From DUVY01 sp036562755 (GTDB lineage Bacteria; Bacillota; Clostridia; Christensenellales; DUVY01), in the NCBI GenBank assembly GCA_036562755.1, contig DATCJN010000040.1:1-63732 (forward strand): a stretch of 63,732 nt of DNA. Direction: 5' to 3'. The notes beneath the pieces were generated by a model. That model saw only the letters and a list, made by a program, of their open reading frames with translations. It had not been told where the DNA came from and made no database searches. The translations under genes and the position numbers were made by a program. Of the stretch, positions 26,352 through 35,497 are shown one piece after another. The stretch's first letter is position 1. The number at the start of each line of letters is the position of its first letter.

Positions 26352-27653
26352 TTATGTATTGATAAGTTCGTCAAGCCAAGGGATTTCTCTTTGAAGATAA
26401 AGCCTGCTTACTGTAACGCTTTGGCCGTCGGAGAAAGTCAATTTTAATCTATAAAACGGATGATCGACCAAATCAGAGGGAGTGTTCCCGTAATATAAAA
26501 ATAATTCTTGGAAAATTGACGCCGAAGGCACATACATTCCCTGGTGAAACCTATCAACATCTATATCGTTTATCTTGGTAATAATTTTTCCTTTTAAGCC
26601 TAAAATATTACCCGTTATCTTTAGAACATTGTTATAGTTATTGTCCATAGTAGCGGTTATGTTTTCCAAATTAAAAACGAAGTCTTCTCTAACCTTGAAG
26701 TCTTCTCTAACCTTTTTTATATTATCTCTTAAGACGTTTTGGTAGTTGTTGGTATTAGCCTTAACATAATCCAAGATAGCCGCAGCCATATTGGACGGAA
26801 CGGCAAGCCCCACGTTATCGGCTGGGATGTTTACGCTCTGATTATAACCTAATGTTATCGTTTGCGCCGTTGCTTTGTAGGTGTTTATGCCGATTACCTC
26901 TCCGTTACCCGACATATTGAGCAAAACGCCGCCGCTGTTGCCCGAATTTATCGCGGCGCTGGTCTGAATCAGGTGTTGTACGGAGTTATTAGCGTCTTTG
27001 TTTTCGTCTAACTGCAAAATCTGAACTACTTCGGGAATGCTGATCTCGCCCGAGGTTACGGACAAGCCGCCACCTAACGCGTTTCCTATGGCTACCGCCC
27101 TTTGCCCGTAATGCAGCAGCCTGCTGTTTCCAAACCTGACTACTCTGTTTTGGACGTCTTGCAAATCGATTTCTAATTTCAAGACGGCTATATCTATTTG
27201 CGAATCGTATCCGATTACTTTTGCGGTAGTATCAAAAAAATCCGCCTTATCAAATAGCTTTATATAAATTTTATATCCCCAATTATTCAAGGCCTCGCTT
27301 ATTACGTGGTAATTGGTCATTATTATTGGGTTTAGGGCATCGCCGTTTTGCGCGTAATCCGCAATGAACCCGGTGCCCGAATATTGCGCGTTTCCGCCTT
27401 TTACCTCAATTGAAACAATGGACGGCAGATTGTTTTGAGCAATAATGACTTCTGCGTCATCGGTAACTTTATAATTAACCGCCGTTTTTTGAATAATTGA
27501 GCCCGGCACGCGCTCGGGTTCGCTAATTCTAAAAACCAAATAAGAAAAACCCGCTCCAAAAACAGCGCTAATTATTAACAAAAAAGCGATTAATACGGTA
27601 AAACTTCTTTTAGGCTTTACTCTGTAATCGTTGTCTTGAGGAGTATAATACAT
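26352..27653 (-). CDS. HtrA-like serine protease, membrane-anchored
   Basis: A 433-residue paralogue of the protease at 24642. One N-terminal membrane helix spans about residues 18-42 and there is no lipobox. The triad is His in IIMTNYHVISE, Asp in DSQIDIAVLKLE and Ser in INSGNSGGVLLN. A C-terminal PDZ-like portion follows (ILGLKGKIITKINDIDV). An 18-bp perfect tandem duplication (26679-26714) repeats six residues (KVREDF) in the linker before that portion. It probably acts outside the membrane in protein quality control. Confidence 0.87.
   Translation of the reverse strand: MYYTPQDNDYRVKPKRSFTVLIAFLLIISAVFGAGFSYLVFRISEPERVPGSIIQKTAVNYKVTDDAEVIIAQNNLPSIVSIEVKGGNAQYSGTGFIADYAQNGDALNPIIMTNYHVISEALNNWGYKIYIKLFDKADFFDTTAKVIGYDSQIDIAVLKLEIDLQDVQNRVVRFGNSRLLHYGQRAVAIGNALGGGLSVTSGEISIPEVVQILQLDENKDANNSVQHLIQTSAAINSGNSGGVLLNMSGNGEVIGINTYKATAQTITLGYNQSVNIPADNVGLAVPSNMAAAILDYVKANTNNYQNVLRDNIKKVREDFKVREDFVFNLENITATMDNNYNNVLKITGNILGLKGKIITKINDIDVDRFHQGMYVPSASIFQELFLYYGNTPSDLVDHPFYRLKLTFSDGQSVTVSRLYLQREIPWLDELINT
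26679..26714. repeat. 18-bp tandem duplication inside the protease gene
   Basis: Two head-to-tail copies of GAAGTCTTCTCTAACCTT (26679-26696 and 26697-26714). Being a multiple of three, it keeps the frame and duplicates six residues. Confidence 0.95.
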
Positions 27654-27797
27654 AATTTTATCCTTCGTTTTTTATTTAAATGATATTAATCGTCTTTAAT
27701 AATTTAAAATCAAATATATCAAAATTTGGTTACAATATTATATTTTTCATCTAATATAAATAGTTATACCGTATTAAAAATATTGGAAATTATTAAA

Positions 27798-28502
27798 TTA
27801 CATATATTTAATGATATATGGATTATCTTTTATGTCCGTTATCTGCCAGTTTATAGGCTCTATTCCGTGTGAAATCAGATATTGATTAGCCTTAGAAAAA
27901 TGCCTACATCCAAAAAATCCGGCGTATGCTGACAGCGGACTGGGATGAGCCGCCTCCAATATATAATGTTTATAAGGGTCTATAAGCGCTTTTTTGGTTT
28001 TAGCGTTATTGCCCCATAAAAAGAAAACCACGTTTTGTTTTTGAGAATTTATTATTTGAATAATTCTGTCGGTAAAAATCTCCCAGCCTATGTTTTTGTG
28101 AGAGTTTGGGCTGCCCGCTCTAACGGTCAAAACGGTGTTTAACAATAACACCCCTTGCATAGCCCACTCTATAAGGCAGCCGTGGTCGGGAATTTTAAAG
28201 CCGACGTCGTTTTTTAATTCTTGAAAAATATTTTGCAGCGAAGGCGGTATAGCCACTTTGGGTTTGACCGAAAAACACATTCCGTGCGCCTGTCCTTCGC
28301 CCGGATAGGGATCTTGTCCTAAGATTACGGCCTTCAAATTTTTTAAAGGAGTGGCTTTTAGGGCGTTGAAAATATCATACATATCGGGATATATGGTGTA
28401 ATTCATATATTCCGATTTTAAAAAGGCGCGTATTTTTTTGTAATATTCTTTTTCAAACTCGTCTTTTAAAACTTCGTCCCAATCGTTGTCAAACTTAACC
28501 AC
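27798..28502 (-). CDS. ung: Uracil-DNA glycosylase, family 1
   Basis: Removes uracil from DNA to start base excision repair. The water-activating GQDPYPGEGQAHG motif, the VLLLNTVLTVRAGSPNSH segment and the HPSPLSAYAGFFGCRHFS loop are all present. The GTG at 28502 is chosen: it follows GGAAGG by 8 nt and gives 234 residues, the usual length. The frame stays open 43 codons further but encodes an unrelated Tyr/Ile-rich stretch. No terminator was noticed downstream. Confidence 0.95.
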   Translation of the reverse strand: MVKFDNDWDEVLKDEFEKEYYKKIRAFLKSEYMNYTIYPDMYDIFNALKATPLKNLKAVILGQDPYPGEGQAHGMCFSVKPKVAIPPSLQNIFQELKNDVGFKIPDHGCLIEWAMQGVLLLNTVLTVRAGSPNSHKNIGWEIFTDRIIQIINSQKQNVVFFLWGNNAKTKKALIDPYKHYILEAAHPSPLSAYAGFFGCRHFSKANQYLISHGIEPINWQITDIKDNPYIIKYM

Positions 28503-28656
28503 TTTGATTACCTTCCCAATAAGTGTAACATAACAGTAGGCTATACGCAAATATATGCTTTTATGGACATATTTCCATATAAGAAAATAGCCTTTTTCAA
28601 GGCATATATGCAAAAACTTACATATGTCCATACGACTGTTATATTAACCAAAGTAT

Positions 28657-29523
28657 TCACTTAGAGGGGCTGGTGTGGACTTGGACATGTTTTGCGTTAA
28701 ATTCTTTTTCGATTATATCGTGAACGTTATGGCTTATCTCGTGCGCGCGCTCAAATGAAAGATTTTTATCGACGATTATATCTATATCCACATACAGCTT
28801 GTTGCCAAATTTTCTTGTTTTTAGGCTTTCTATCGCCAAAATGTCCGTCATCTTCATGGCGCGTTCTCTGATTTTGTTTTCGATTTCTTCGCCCGCGGAA
28901 CTGTCGATAAGCTGTTTTGCGCTGTCTATTATAATCTTAACCGCTTCAAACATAATAATCGCCGCCACTATCATGGACGCGATCTGTTCCATAAAATAAA
29001 TTTTAAAAAACGCAAAAACAAGGCCTATTAAAACGGCTATGGAGCTTAGCGCGTCCGTGCGGTTATCTATCGCCGCGGCGCGTATGGCTTCGGAATGGTG
29101 TTTTTTAGCCGCCCTCATGCTTATCTGATAAAGCCCTTCTTTCATAAGTATGGAAATTGCCATTATGATTACCGAAACGGTAAGGTATTGGACGGGCTGG
29201 GGCGGAGCGATTAAATTTTGAACGGCGTTTATAAAAAATCCGCCCGCTGTTATTATCAATATAAAAGCGATAATAAAGCTTATTACAAACTCTATTCTCT
29301 CGTGTCCGTACGGATGGTGTTTGTCGCTTTTTTCTGAGCTAAATCCCACCGCTATCATTGCTATAACGGTAGTGCCTATATCGGATAAAGAATGAACGCC
29401 GTCCGCCATAATCGCCGAACTAAAAGCAAAAACCCCCGTTATAATTTTCATTATGGCAAGCAGCGTGTTGACAACAAGGGAGATTATATTAATCTTTTGT
29501 AGCGCTTTTATTCTTGTTTCCAT
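28657..29523 (-). CDS. Cation diffusion facilitator family transporter
   Basis: A 288-residue CDF protein exporting divalent metal ions (Zn, Fe, Mn or similar) in exchange for protons. The HxxxD-type metal sites show as ADGVHSLSD in helix 2 and NRTDALSS in helix 5; HHPYGHERIEF lies in the loop after helix 2. Six hydrophobic helices precede a C-terminal cytoplasmic domain (DKNLSFERAHEISHNVHDIIEKEF) that binds metal in dimers. Metal specificity cannot be assigned. It stands between ung and the radical SAM gene on the same strand, with gaps of more than 100 bp. Confidence 0.92.
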   Translation of the reverse strand: METRIKALQKINIISLVVNTLLAIMKIITGVFAFSSAIMADGVHSLSDIGTTVIAMIAVGFSSEKSDKHHPYGHERIEFVISFIIAFILIITAGGFFINAVQNLIAPPQPVQYLTVSVIIMAISILMKEGLYQISMRAAKKHHSEAIRAAAIDNRTDALSSIAVLIGLVFAFFKIYFMEQIASMIVAAIIMFEAVKIIIDSAKQLIDSSAGEEIENKIRERAMKMTDILAIESLKTRKFGNKLYVDIDIIVDKNLSFERAHEISHNVHDIIEKEFNAKHVQVHTSPSK

Positions 29524-29593
29524 TTTAGTTAGCTTTAGTTATATCATATTAAAATGTATATTACAATGTTAAAATCAAAAAAAGGCATAAAGT

Positions 29594-29625
29594 AAGCCCA
29601 AACTAATTAAGTTAGTTTGGGCTAA
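29594..29625 (-). terminator. Probable terminator after the tatD/radical SAM unit
   Basis: AGCCCAAACTAA and TTAGTTTGGGCT form a 12-bp perfect stem with a 5-nt loop. The T-tract is poor on both strands, so efficiency is uncertain. Confidence 0.6.
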
Positions 29626-29656
29626 TTGTTTTATGATTATTAATATTTTAGGGGGT

Positions 29657-30253
29657 CTATTCTATAAAACTTCTTATTTCAAGTTCAATCCCAAGGCTTT
29701 GGGCGAGCTGTTTGCATTTTTCAATGTCTTCTTGAGGAATAACGTCCACCAAGGTAAATCGGGTTTCTATTCCTGCGTTTTTGCAGCTTTTTGCAAATTC
29801 TATCATAGCGTAAAAGCCCTGTTCGCCATAGACGCTTAGGCAGATTTTGTCGTAATCTTTTGAGTTGTATTGATTTAGGCTTATGCTTACCTTGTCTATC
29901 GCGCCTTTTAAGGAGGGGACGATATCATAATTGTTAATTAAACTGCCCTGGCCGTTGGTGTCCAGTCGGGTTCTTGCGCCCCTGGACTTAATATACTGCC
30001 CGATTTTCACAAGCTGATCTAGGCGGTAAGTAGGCTCGCCAAATCCGCAAAAAACTATTTCGGGGTATTTGGACAAATCCTTGTCTTTTAGCAAGTCTAT
30101 AACTTCCTGAGCTTCGGGCTCTTTCTCAAGCCATAAATTATAGCCGTTTAGCTCGTCGGTATTGTTCCTTATGCAAAACGCGCAATTGTTGCTGCATTGA
30201 TTGGTTAAGTTTATATATAATTTATTGCCGTATTCGTAGACATAGTTGTTCAT
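29657..30253 (-). CDS. TatD-associated radical SAM protein
   Basis: A 198-residue radical SAM enzyme with the cluster motif CSNNCAFC (CxxxCxxC) starting near residue 16, then GFGEPTYR and a DTNGQGSL glycine segment. It matches the small family regularly encoded beside tatD (known as TatD-linked radical SAM proteins); its substrate is unknown. Here it starts 10 bp after tatD ends, which supports that assignment. A normal radical SAM TIM-barrel core is present but the C-terminal half is short. Confidence 0.85.
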   Translation of the reverse strand: MNNYVYEYGNKLYINLTNQCSNNCAFCIRNNTDELNGYNLWLEKEPEAQEVIDLLKDKDLSKYPEIVFCGFGEPTYRLDQLVKIGQYIKSRGARTRLDTNGQGSLINNYDIVPSLKGAIDKVSISLNQYNSKDYDKICLSVYGEQGFYAMIEFAKSCKNAGIETRFTLVDVIPQEDIEKCKQLAQSLGIELEIRSFIE

Positions 30254-30263
30254 TTGTTTTGAC

Positions 30264-31037
30264 CTATTTCATCTTTTTAAAGAAATCATATGCGTTTTGG
30301 GTGGTAATTTGTTCTACTCTTTCTAACCTTAGGTTTTTCCATTCGGCTATTTTTTCCGCTACCAGATTGACGTATTTTGGCTCGTTGGTCTTGCCCCTGT
30401 AAGGAACGGGCGTCAAATACGGGCAGTCCGTTTCCAATACTACTTTATCCAGAGTAATATTGGTTAAAACTTCGTAAGCCGTTTGATTGTTTTTATACGT
30501 TATCGCGCCGCCAAAAGACAGATAAAACCCGCGCCTTAAGATTTCACGCGCGTAACTTAATCCTCCCGAATAGCAGTGGACTAATATGCCGTTTTGGGTA
30601 AACTCTTTGTGGTCGTCCAAAATCTTTAAAGTATCGTCATAAGCTTCGCGGCAATGAACGATGACGGGCAAGCCTAAAGAATGCGCCAATTCCAACTGAT
30701 ATAAAAAAGCAGTTTTTTGCGCCTCTACGGGCGAAAAGTCATAGTGATAATCAAGTCCTATTTCGCCGTAGGCTACCAATTTTGAATCAATCGCAAAAGA
30801 CTGAAAAAACTTTAGATCGTCTTTGACAAATTCTTTCGCGTGATGCGGGTGCATGCCCACGGAATAATATACTATGTCAAACTCGCCCGCAATTCTTTGC
30901 GCCTCTTTGGACGAAGTTTTATCGTAGCTTGCGCAAATAATTCTTTCTACGTTTTGAGCGGGCAGTTTTTGGATTATTTCTTTATAATTGTCTTTATAAA
31001 CGGGGTCGTTAAGGTGCGCGTGGGTATCAATTAGCAT
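30264..31037 (-). CDS. tatD: TatD-family metal-dependent hydrolase/DNase
   Basis: A 257-residue amidohydrolase-fold enzyme. It has the N-terminal metal motif LIDTHAHLND, YSVGMHPHHAKEF, GEIGLDYHYDF, PVIVHCREAYDDTL and the C-terminal LETDCPYLTP, all TatD signatures. Family members have 3'-5' DNase activity and are tied to DNA repair or tRNA quality control. It lies 12 bp after metG, an arrangement common in Firmicutes. Confidence 0.94.
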   Translation of the reverse strand: MLIDTHAHLNDPVYKDNYKEIIQKLPAQNVERIICASYDKTSSKEAQRIAGEFDIVYYSVGMHPHHAKEFVKDDLKFFQSFAIDSKLVAYGEIGLDYHYDFSPVEAQKTAFLYQLELAHSLGLPVIVHCREAYDDTLKILDDHKEFTQNGILVHCYSGGLSYAREILRRGFYLSFGGAITYKNNQTAYEVLTNITLDKVVLETDCPYLTPVPYRGKTNEPKYVNLVAEKIAEWKNLRLERVEQITTQNAYDFFKKMK

Positions 31038-31049
31038 CTTTTTTTGCCT

Positions 31050-32618
31050 CTAGCTAAGCTTAGAAAGCTCTTCCAGCTCTTGCTCAAGTTTCAGTCTGGG
31101 GAACAAGATTTCGCCCTTTTGAACCTTGCAGCCGATTAATTTAGCGGGGAACTTGCCCGCGCTTTCAAACGCGATTAACTCGTCGTCTTGAATGCCAAGT
31201 TGAGCAAAAATCTTAGGAGGCGTCTTGGTCAAGAACGGCCTTAACAACACGCCCGCTGTTCTTATAGTTTCGCAAAGGTTGTAAATAACCGTTTTTAATC
31301 TGCCCAGTTGCTCGGGGTTTTTAGCCAAAACCCAAGGAGCAGTCTGGTCAATATATTTATTGGCGCGTTCCGCCAGCGTGATAATCTCTTCAATTGCCTT
31401 GCCGATTTCAAATTTATCCATATAATCAGCTACGACGCCGTAAGCGTTCTTTATAGCGTCGGTTAAGGGCTTGTCGATTTCCTGGTCTTCCACTTCGGGA
31501 GCGGGTATGACGCCGTCAAAATATTGCGCCGTCATCGCTATGGTTCTGCTTACCAGATTGCCCAAAGTATTTACAAGATCGGCGTTTATCTTTTTAATAA
31601 AGGCTTCGTTGGTATATGCCCCGTCCGCGCCGTAAGGCAAAGCGGTCAACAGATAATACCTAACCGCGTCAAGACCGTATCTGTCAACTAAAATAAACGG
31701 ATCTACCACGTTGCCTTTTGACTTGGACATCTTATCGCCGCCAAACAACAACCAGCCGTGCGCGTAAAGTTTTTTGGGTAAAGGCAACTCAAGCGCCATT
31801 AATATGGCGGGCCATATAATAGAGTGGAATCTTATTATTTCCTTGCCCATTAAGTGCACATCGGCGGGCCAATATTTTTCAAAGTCTTTTTGGTCATCGG
31901 AAGCGTATCCAAGCGCAGTAATATAATTGGACAGCGCGTCTATCCAAACGTAAATGACATGCTTGGAATCAAAAGGAACTTTTACGCCCCAGTCAAAGCT
32001 CGTTCTGGACACAGACAAGTCGGTAAGTCCCGGCTTTAAGAAGTTATTGACCATTTCGTTTACGCGCGATCTAGGCTCCAAAAAGTCGCTGTTAGTCAAT
32101 AGTTCTATCAATTTGTCCTGATATTTGGACAGTCTAAAGAAATAGCTTTCTTCTTTGGTAAGCTTGACTTCGCGACCGCAATCGGGGCACTTGCCGTCTT
32201 TTAATTGGGTTTGAGTCCAGAACGCCTCGCAAGGCGTGCAATACCAACCCTCGTAGGTGGATTTATATATATCGCCTTTTTCGTATAGCTTATTAAATAT
32301 TTTTTGGACGGCTTCTTCATGGTAAGCATCGGTCGTCCTTATAAACTTGGTATAATCTATATCAAGAAGTTCCCATAGCTTTTTGATGTCGGCTACCAGC
32401 TCGTCAACAAATTCCTTGGGCGTTACATTTTTTTGGCTAGCGCGTTCTTGAATCTTTTGTCCGTGCTCGTCCGTTCCTGTCAAATAATATACATCGTAGC
32501 CTTGCAGGCGCTTAAATCTAGCCAGCGCGTCGCCCATAATGGTAGTATAGCAATGTCCTAAGTGCCAGTTGCCGCTGGGATAATAAATCGGGGTTGTTAT
32601 ATAATATTTCTTGCTCAT
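31050..32618 (-). CDS. metG: Methionyl-tRNA synthetase
   Basis: Charges tRNA-Met. At 522 residues it lacks the C-terminal tRNA-binding (EMAP-like) domain found in the longer B. subtilis form. The HIGH-type motif reads HLGH (GNWHLGHCYT). Cysteine pairs CTPC and CPDC form the zinc knuckle, and KMSKSKGN is intact. The anticodon-binding helical domain fills the last 150 residues. It leads the metG-tatD-radical SAM unit. No T-box was seen upstream. Confidence 0.96.
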   Translation of the reverse strand: MSKKYYITTPIYYPSGNWHLGHCYTTIMGDALARFKRLQGYDVYYLTGTDEHGQKIQERASQKNVTPKEFVDELVADIKKLWELLDIDYTKFIRTTDAYHEEAVQKIFNKLYEKGDIYKSTYEGWYCTPCEAFWTQTQLKDGKCPDCGREVKLTKEESYFFRLSKYQDKLIELLTNSDFLEPRSRVNEMVNNFLKPGLTDLSVSRTSFDWGVKVPFDSKHVIYVWIDALSNYITALGYASDDQKDFEKYWPADVHLMGKEIIRFHSIIWPAILMALELPLPKKLYAHGWLLFGGDKMSKSKGNVVDPFILVDRYGLDAVRYYLLTALPYGADGAYTNEAFIKKINADLVNTLGNLVSRTIAMTAQYFDGVIPAPEVEDQEIDKPLTDAIKNAYGVVADYMDKFEIGKAIEEIITLAERANKYIDQTAPWVLAKNPEQLGRLKTVIYNLCETIRTAGVLLRPFLTKTPPKIFAQLGIQDDELIAFESAGKFPAKLIGCKVQKGEILFPRLKLEQELEELSKLS

Positions 32619-32734
32619 ATCTAAAACCCTTTTTTAATTTTTCTTTTAATTATATATCTTTTGGATTTTTTTGTAAAATATAACCTCCGACATAAAGATT
32701 TAAAAGTTTGGATTAACCGAACAAAAAGTTCAGA

Positions 32735-32774
32735 TTTTCATAACCGAGCAAGCTTGTTCATATTTATAGAACAA
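32735..32774 (+). promoter_or_regulatory. spmA upstream region with palindrome and possible leaderless start
   Basis: TTGTTC-N9-GAACAA (32754-32774) is an inverted repeat abutting the spmA ATG. A sigma-E-like pair (TCATAAC, 14 nt, CATATTTA) and a TATTTA -10-like box both predict initiation at or within 1-2 nt of the ATG. No ribosome binding site is visible. Confidence 0.4.
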
Positions 32775-33349
32775 TGAACAAAATTTGGTCGTTTATGATG
32801 CTTATAAGCCTCGTCGCTATGTTTTTTATCAAGCCTCAAGACACCCTTCAAGGCATGATAGACGCGGTAAACGGGGCTTTGAAATTGTCTTTTTCGCTAA
32901 TGGCGCTTTATGCGATTTGGTTGGGGCTTCTAAATATTCTGGAACAAACCGGCTTTAACAAAAAACTCTCAGTAGGCCTAAAGCCTATGATATATTTTTT
33001 GTTTGGCAGAGTTTCGGATTCTACGGCCGAATACATAAGCATGAACATAGCCGCCAATATTTTAGGAATGGGCAACGCCGCCACTCCCATGGGGATAAAA
33101 GCAATAAACAGCATGGATGACGGCAGCGGAGTGGCAACCGACGCTATGATTATGCTGTTTGTAATCAACGCCTCGTCCATTCAAATATTACCCACGACTA
33201 TAATTTCCTTGCGGACGGCGCTAAAAAGCGCAAACCCGGCTGATATTATACTGCCCACGCTGATTACTTCTTTTATATCGGTCGTAACCTCGGTTTTATT
33301 GGTAAAGATAATCTTAAAAATAAAAAATAAAAAGGCCAAAAATGACTGA
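32774..33349 (+). CDS. spmA: Spore maturation protein A
   Basis: A 191-residue membrane protein with a nucleoside-recognition (Gate) domain. Markers are the NIAANILGMGNAATPMGIKAI segment, NASSIQILPTTIISLR and several hydrophobic helices. With SpmB it is needed for normal spore core dehydration in B. subtilis; homologues also occur in non-spore-formers. There is no Shine-Dalgarno sequence before the ATG. The stop overlaps the spmB start by 8 nt. Confidence 0.92.
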   Translation: MNKIWSFMMLISLVAMFFIKPQDTLQGMIDAVNGALKLSFSLMALYAIWLGLLNILEQTGFNKKLSVGLKPMIYFLFGRVSDSTAEYISMNIAANILGMGNAATPMGIKAINSMDDGSGVATDAMIMLFVINASSIQILPTTIISLRTALKSANPADIILPTLITSFISVVTSVLLVKIILKIKNKKAKND

Positions 33350-33848
33350 TTATATCCTGCCGCTGTTGTTTTTGATATTGTTTACAATAATTACCTTTAA
33401 AAACATCCCCGCATACGATTATTTTACCGAGGGCGCAAAAGGCGCTATAAACTTAGGAATTAATATCTTCCCATACGTAGCGGCGATTATGATAATGGTA
33501 AATTTGTTAAGGCTAAGCGGAATAACGGATTATTTGGCGACGGTTTTAGCCCCTGTGTTTAAATTTTTGGGAATTCCGACCGAACTTGCGGAATTGACAT
33601 TATTAAGGCCTTTTAGCGGCTCGGGCTCTTTGGCGCTTTTAAACGACCTTATGACTAAATACGGACCCGACAGCTATGTCGCCAGGGCGGCCTGCGTAAT
33701 TATGGGTTCGTCAGAGACCGTGTTCTATGTCGCGGGCGTGTATTTTTCGTCCAGCAAAGTTAAAAAACTTCGCTTCGCTATCCCCGTCGCGCTTTTTTCT
33801 AGTTTTTTAAGCGTCGTTTTAGGCTGCCTGTTAGCCAGAGTCTTATAA
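33342..33848 (+). CDS. spmB: Spore maturation protein B
   Basis: A 168-residue membrane partner of SpmA. Family segments are AKGAINLGINIFPYVAAIMIMVNLLRLSG, LLRPFSGSGSLALLNDLM and GSSETVFYVAGVYF. It is translationally coupled to spmA. Its last bases overlap the convergent rsmI stop by 6 bp, leaving no room for a terminator between them. Confidence 0.92.
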   Translation: MTDYILPLLFLILFTIITFKNIPAYDYFTEGAKGAINLGINIFPYVAAIMIMVNLLRLSGITDYLATVLAPVFKFLGIPTELAELTLLRPFSGSGSLALLNDLMTKYGPDSYVARAACVIMGSSETVFYVAGVYFSSSKVKKLRFAIPVALFSSFLSVVLGCLLARVL

Positions 33849-34652
33849 TTTTATGGCGATTTGATAGACTTCGTTTTTGGGCAAATTTCGCTCGCCTGCG
33901 ACCTTTTTTATGGCTTCTTTTTTATCCTCGCCTTTGTCAAGATAATATTTTAAGTGTTCTTCTATGGATAATTCTAACAGCGGGTTTTGCCTGGGTTTGC
34001 CCTCTAAGACTAAAACATATTCGCCTTTGGGCGTGATTTTTTGGTAGTCTTGCAGGTCAATTATAACAACCTCTTCAAACATCTTGGTCATTTCTCTAAT
34101 CACCGCAACTTTTCGGTCGCCCAAAGCTTGATATAAGAATTTTAAATCGTCAATAAGATTATGCGGCGCGCTGAAAAGAATTAAAGGCAAGTCTAAATAA
34201 GCGTAAATATTAATTAGTTTCTCTTTTTCTATATTTTTTTCGGGCAAAAAGCCTAGGAAAATAAACCCTTTTTCGCACATTCCGCTTGCCGCCGCGGCAT
34301 TTATAACCGCGCTCGGTCCGCTTATGACTACCACTTGGATATTGTTCTCGTGGCAGGCTGTTACAAGTCTTGCGCCCGGATCGGAAACCGTGGGCATGCC
34401 CGCGTCTGATATAAGAGCTATGTCTTTGCCCGCGTTAAGTTGGGCAATTATATCGGGGATGTTCTTAGCCTCGGTAAATTTATGATAGCTTCTTATGGGC
34501 GTTTGAATGTTAAAGTGAGAGAGCAGTTTTTTGCTGTGCGTCGTATCCTCGCACAAAATCAAATCCACGCTCTTTAGCGCCTCCACGGCCCTGGGGCTCA
34601 TTTCGCTAAGATTGCCTATTGGCGTGGCGGTAACATATAATTTGCCTTTCAT
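33843..34652 (-). CDS. rsmI: 16S rRNA (cytidine1402-2'-O)-methyltransferase
   Basis: A 269-residue tetrapyrrole-methylase-fold enzyme methylating C1402 of 16S rRNA in the decoding centre. Signatures are LYVTATPIGNLSEMSPRAVEAL, CEDTTHSKKLL and ALISDAGMPTVSDPGARLV. The C-terminal helical region (about 220-269) is normal. It is the last gene of the greA-to-rsmI group and overlaps trmN6 by 4 bp, as yabC follows yabB in B. subtilis. Confidence 0.95.
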   Translation of the reverse strand: MKGKLYVTATPIGNLSEMSPRAVEALKSVDLILCEDTTHSKKLLSHFNIQTPIRSYHKFTEAKNIPDIIAQLNAGKDIALISDAGMPTVSDPGARLVTACHENNIQVVVISGPSAVINAAAASGMCEKGFIFLGFLPEKNIEKEKLINIYAYLDLPLILFSAPHNLIDDLKFLYQALGDRKVAVIREMTKMFEEVVIIDLQDYQKITPKGEYVLVLEGKPRQNPLLELSIEEHLKYYLDKGEDKKEAIKKVAGERNLPKNEVYQIAIKL

Positions 34653-35392
34653 TTTTCAACCCTGCCGTAAATTTGTTTTAACTCGGGCGTTTCTTGACCG
34701 TTTTCATCGTATAAGACCAGATTGTTTTCAACTATCAAGCCTATATTTCCGTAAGAATAGGCCTCTATCATAACAAGAGTAGGCTTTTGACCTACCTTGC
34801 CTTGCACAAACCTGAGCCTTTTGGGTTCAAAGTTATATTTATGAAAGTAATAAAATATCTGGCTTAATCTCTCGGCCTGATGTATTAGATAAAACCTGCC
34901 GCCATATTTGACCAAATCTGCCGCGCTCTTTATGACCTCTTCCAAATTGACCTTTATCTCGTGTCGGCAAATGGCTATTTCGATATCCTGATTTTTTTGC
35001 CCGTCGCCATGGCGGGTGTAAGGCGGATTGCACACTACGGCGTCCATAGTATGTTTGCCCAAGACCTTATGCGCCTCTTGCATGGGCATATTATGCACCT
35101 TTATCTTATGCCCCAAATTATTATACTCAATACTTATCTCGCTCATCCTGGCAAGATATTCTTGAATTTCTATGGCGAAAACTTTGGAAGCGTTATATTT
35201 GCCCGCAAGCAAAATTGAAATTATTCCGCTTCCGCTGCCCATATCCGCAAAAACCTCGTTTTTCTTAACGCGCGCAAAATTAGCCAAGATGACGGCGTCC
35301 GAGGTAAAACAATATTTATCTTTGTGCTGATAAATTTTTAAGCCGTTGACTTGAAGGTCGTCCAGCCTTAATTCTTTTATATCAATTTCCAT
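34649..35392 (-). CDS. tRNA1(Val) A37 N6-methyltransferase-like protein
   Basis: A 247-residue class I SAM methyltransferase of the TrmN6/YfiC/YabB family. The SAM motif is ADMGSGSGIISILLA and the catalytic N6-adenine motif is VVCNPPYTRHG. E. coli TrmN6 methylates A37 of tRNA-Val; the exact tRNA target here is inferred. Its position next to rsmI is conserved in Firmicutes (yabB-yabC), which supports the call. Confidence 0.9.
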   Translation of the reverse strand: MEIDIKELRLDDLQVNGLKIYQHKDKYCFTSDAVILANFARVKKNEVFADMGSGSGIISILLAGKYNASKVFAIEIQEYLARMSEISIEYNNLGHKIKVHNMPMQEAHKVLGKHTMDAVVCNPPYTRHGDGQKNQDIEIAICRHEIKVNLEEVIKSAADLVKYGGRFYLIHQAERLSQIFYYFHKYNFEPKRLRFVQGKVGQKPTLVMIEAYSYGNIGLIVENNLVLYDENGQETPELKQIYGRVEK

Positions 35393-35428
35393 ACGCTTAT
35401 TATATCTTAAAATTTCTTAAAACAAATA

Positions 35429-35464
35429 AAAATCTCTCTTAAAATATTTATTAAGAGAGATTTT
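35429..35464 (-). terminator. Hairpin after the ferredoxin gene
   Basis: AAAATCTCTCTTAA (35429-35442) and TTAAGAGAGATTTT (35451-35464) pair with a short AT loop, followed by T on the minus strand. It may reduce read-through into trmN6-rsmI. Confidence 0.75.
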
Positions 35465-35497
35465 ATAAGCTATAAATGTTAATAGCAATAAGTAAAA

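Noticed and set aside
28563..28631. ATGGACATAT / ATATGTCCAT inverted repeat upstream of ung
   Set aside because: Arms are 49 nt apart in AT-rich DNA with no promoter alignment; too weak to call an operator.
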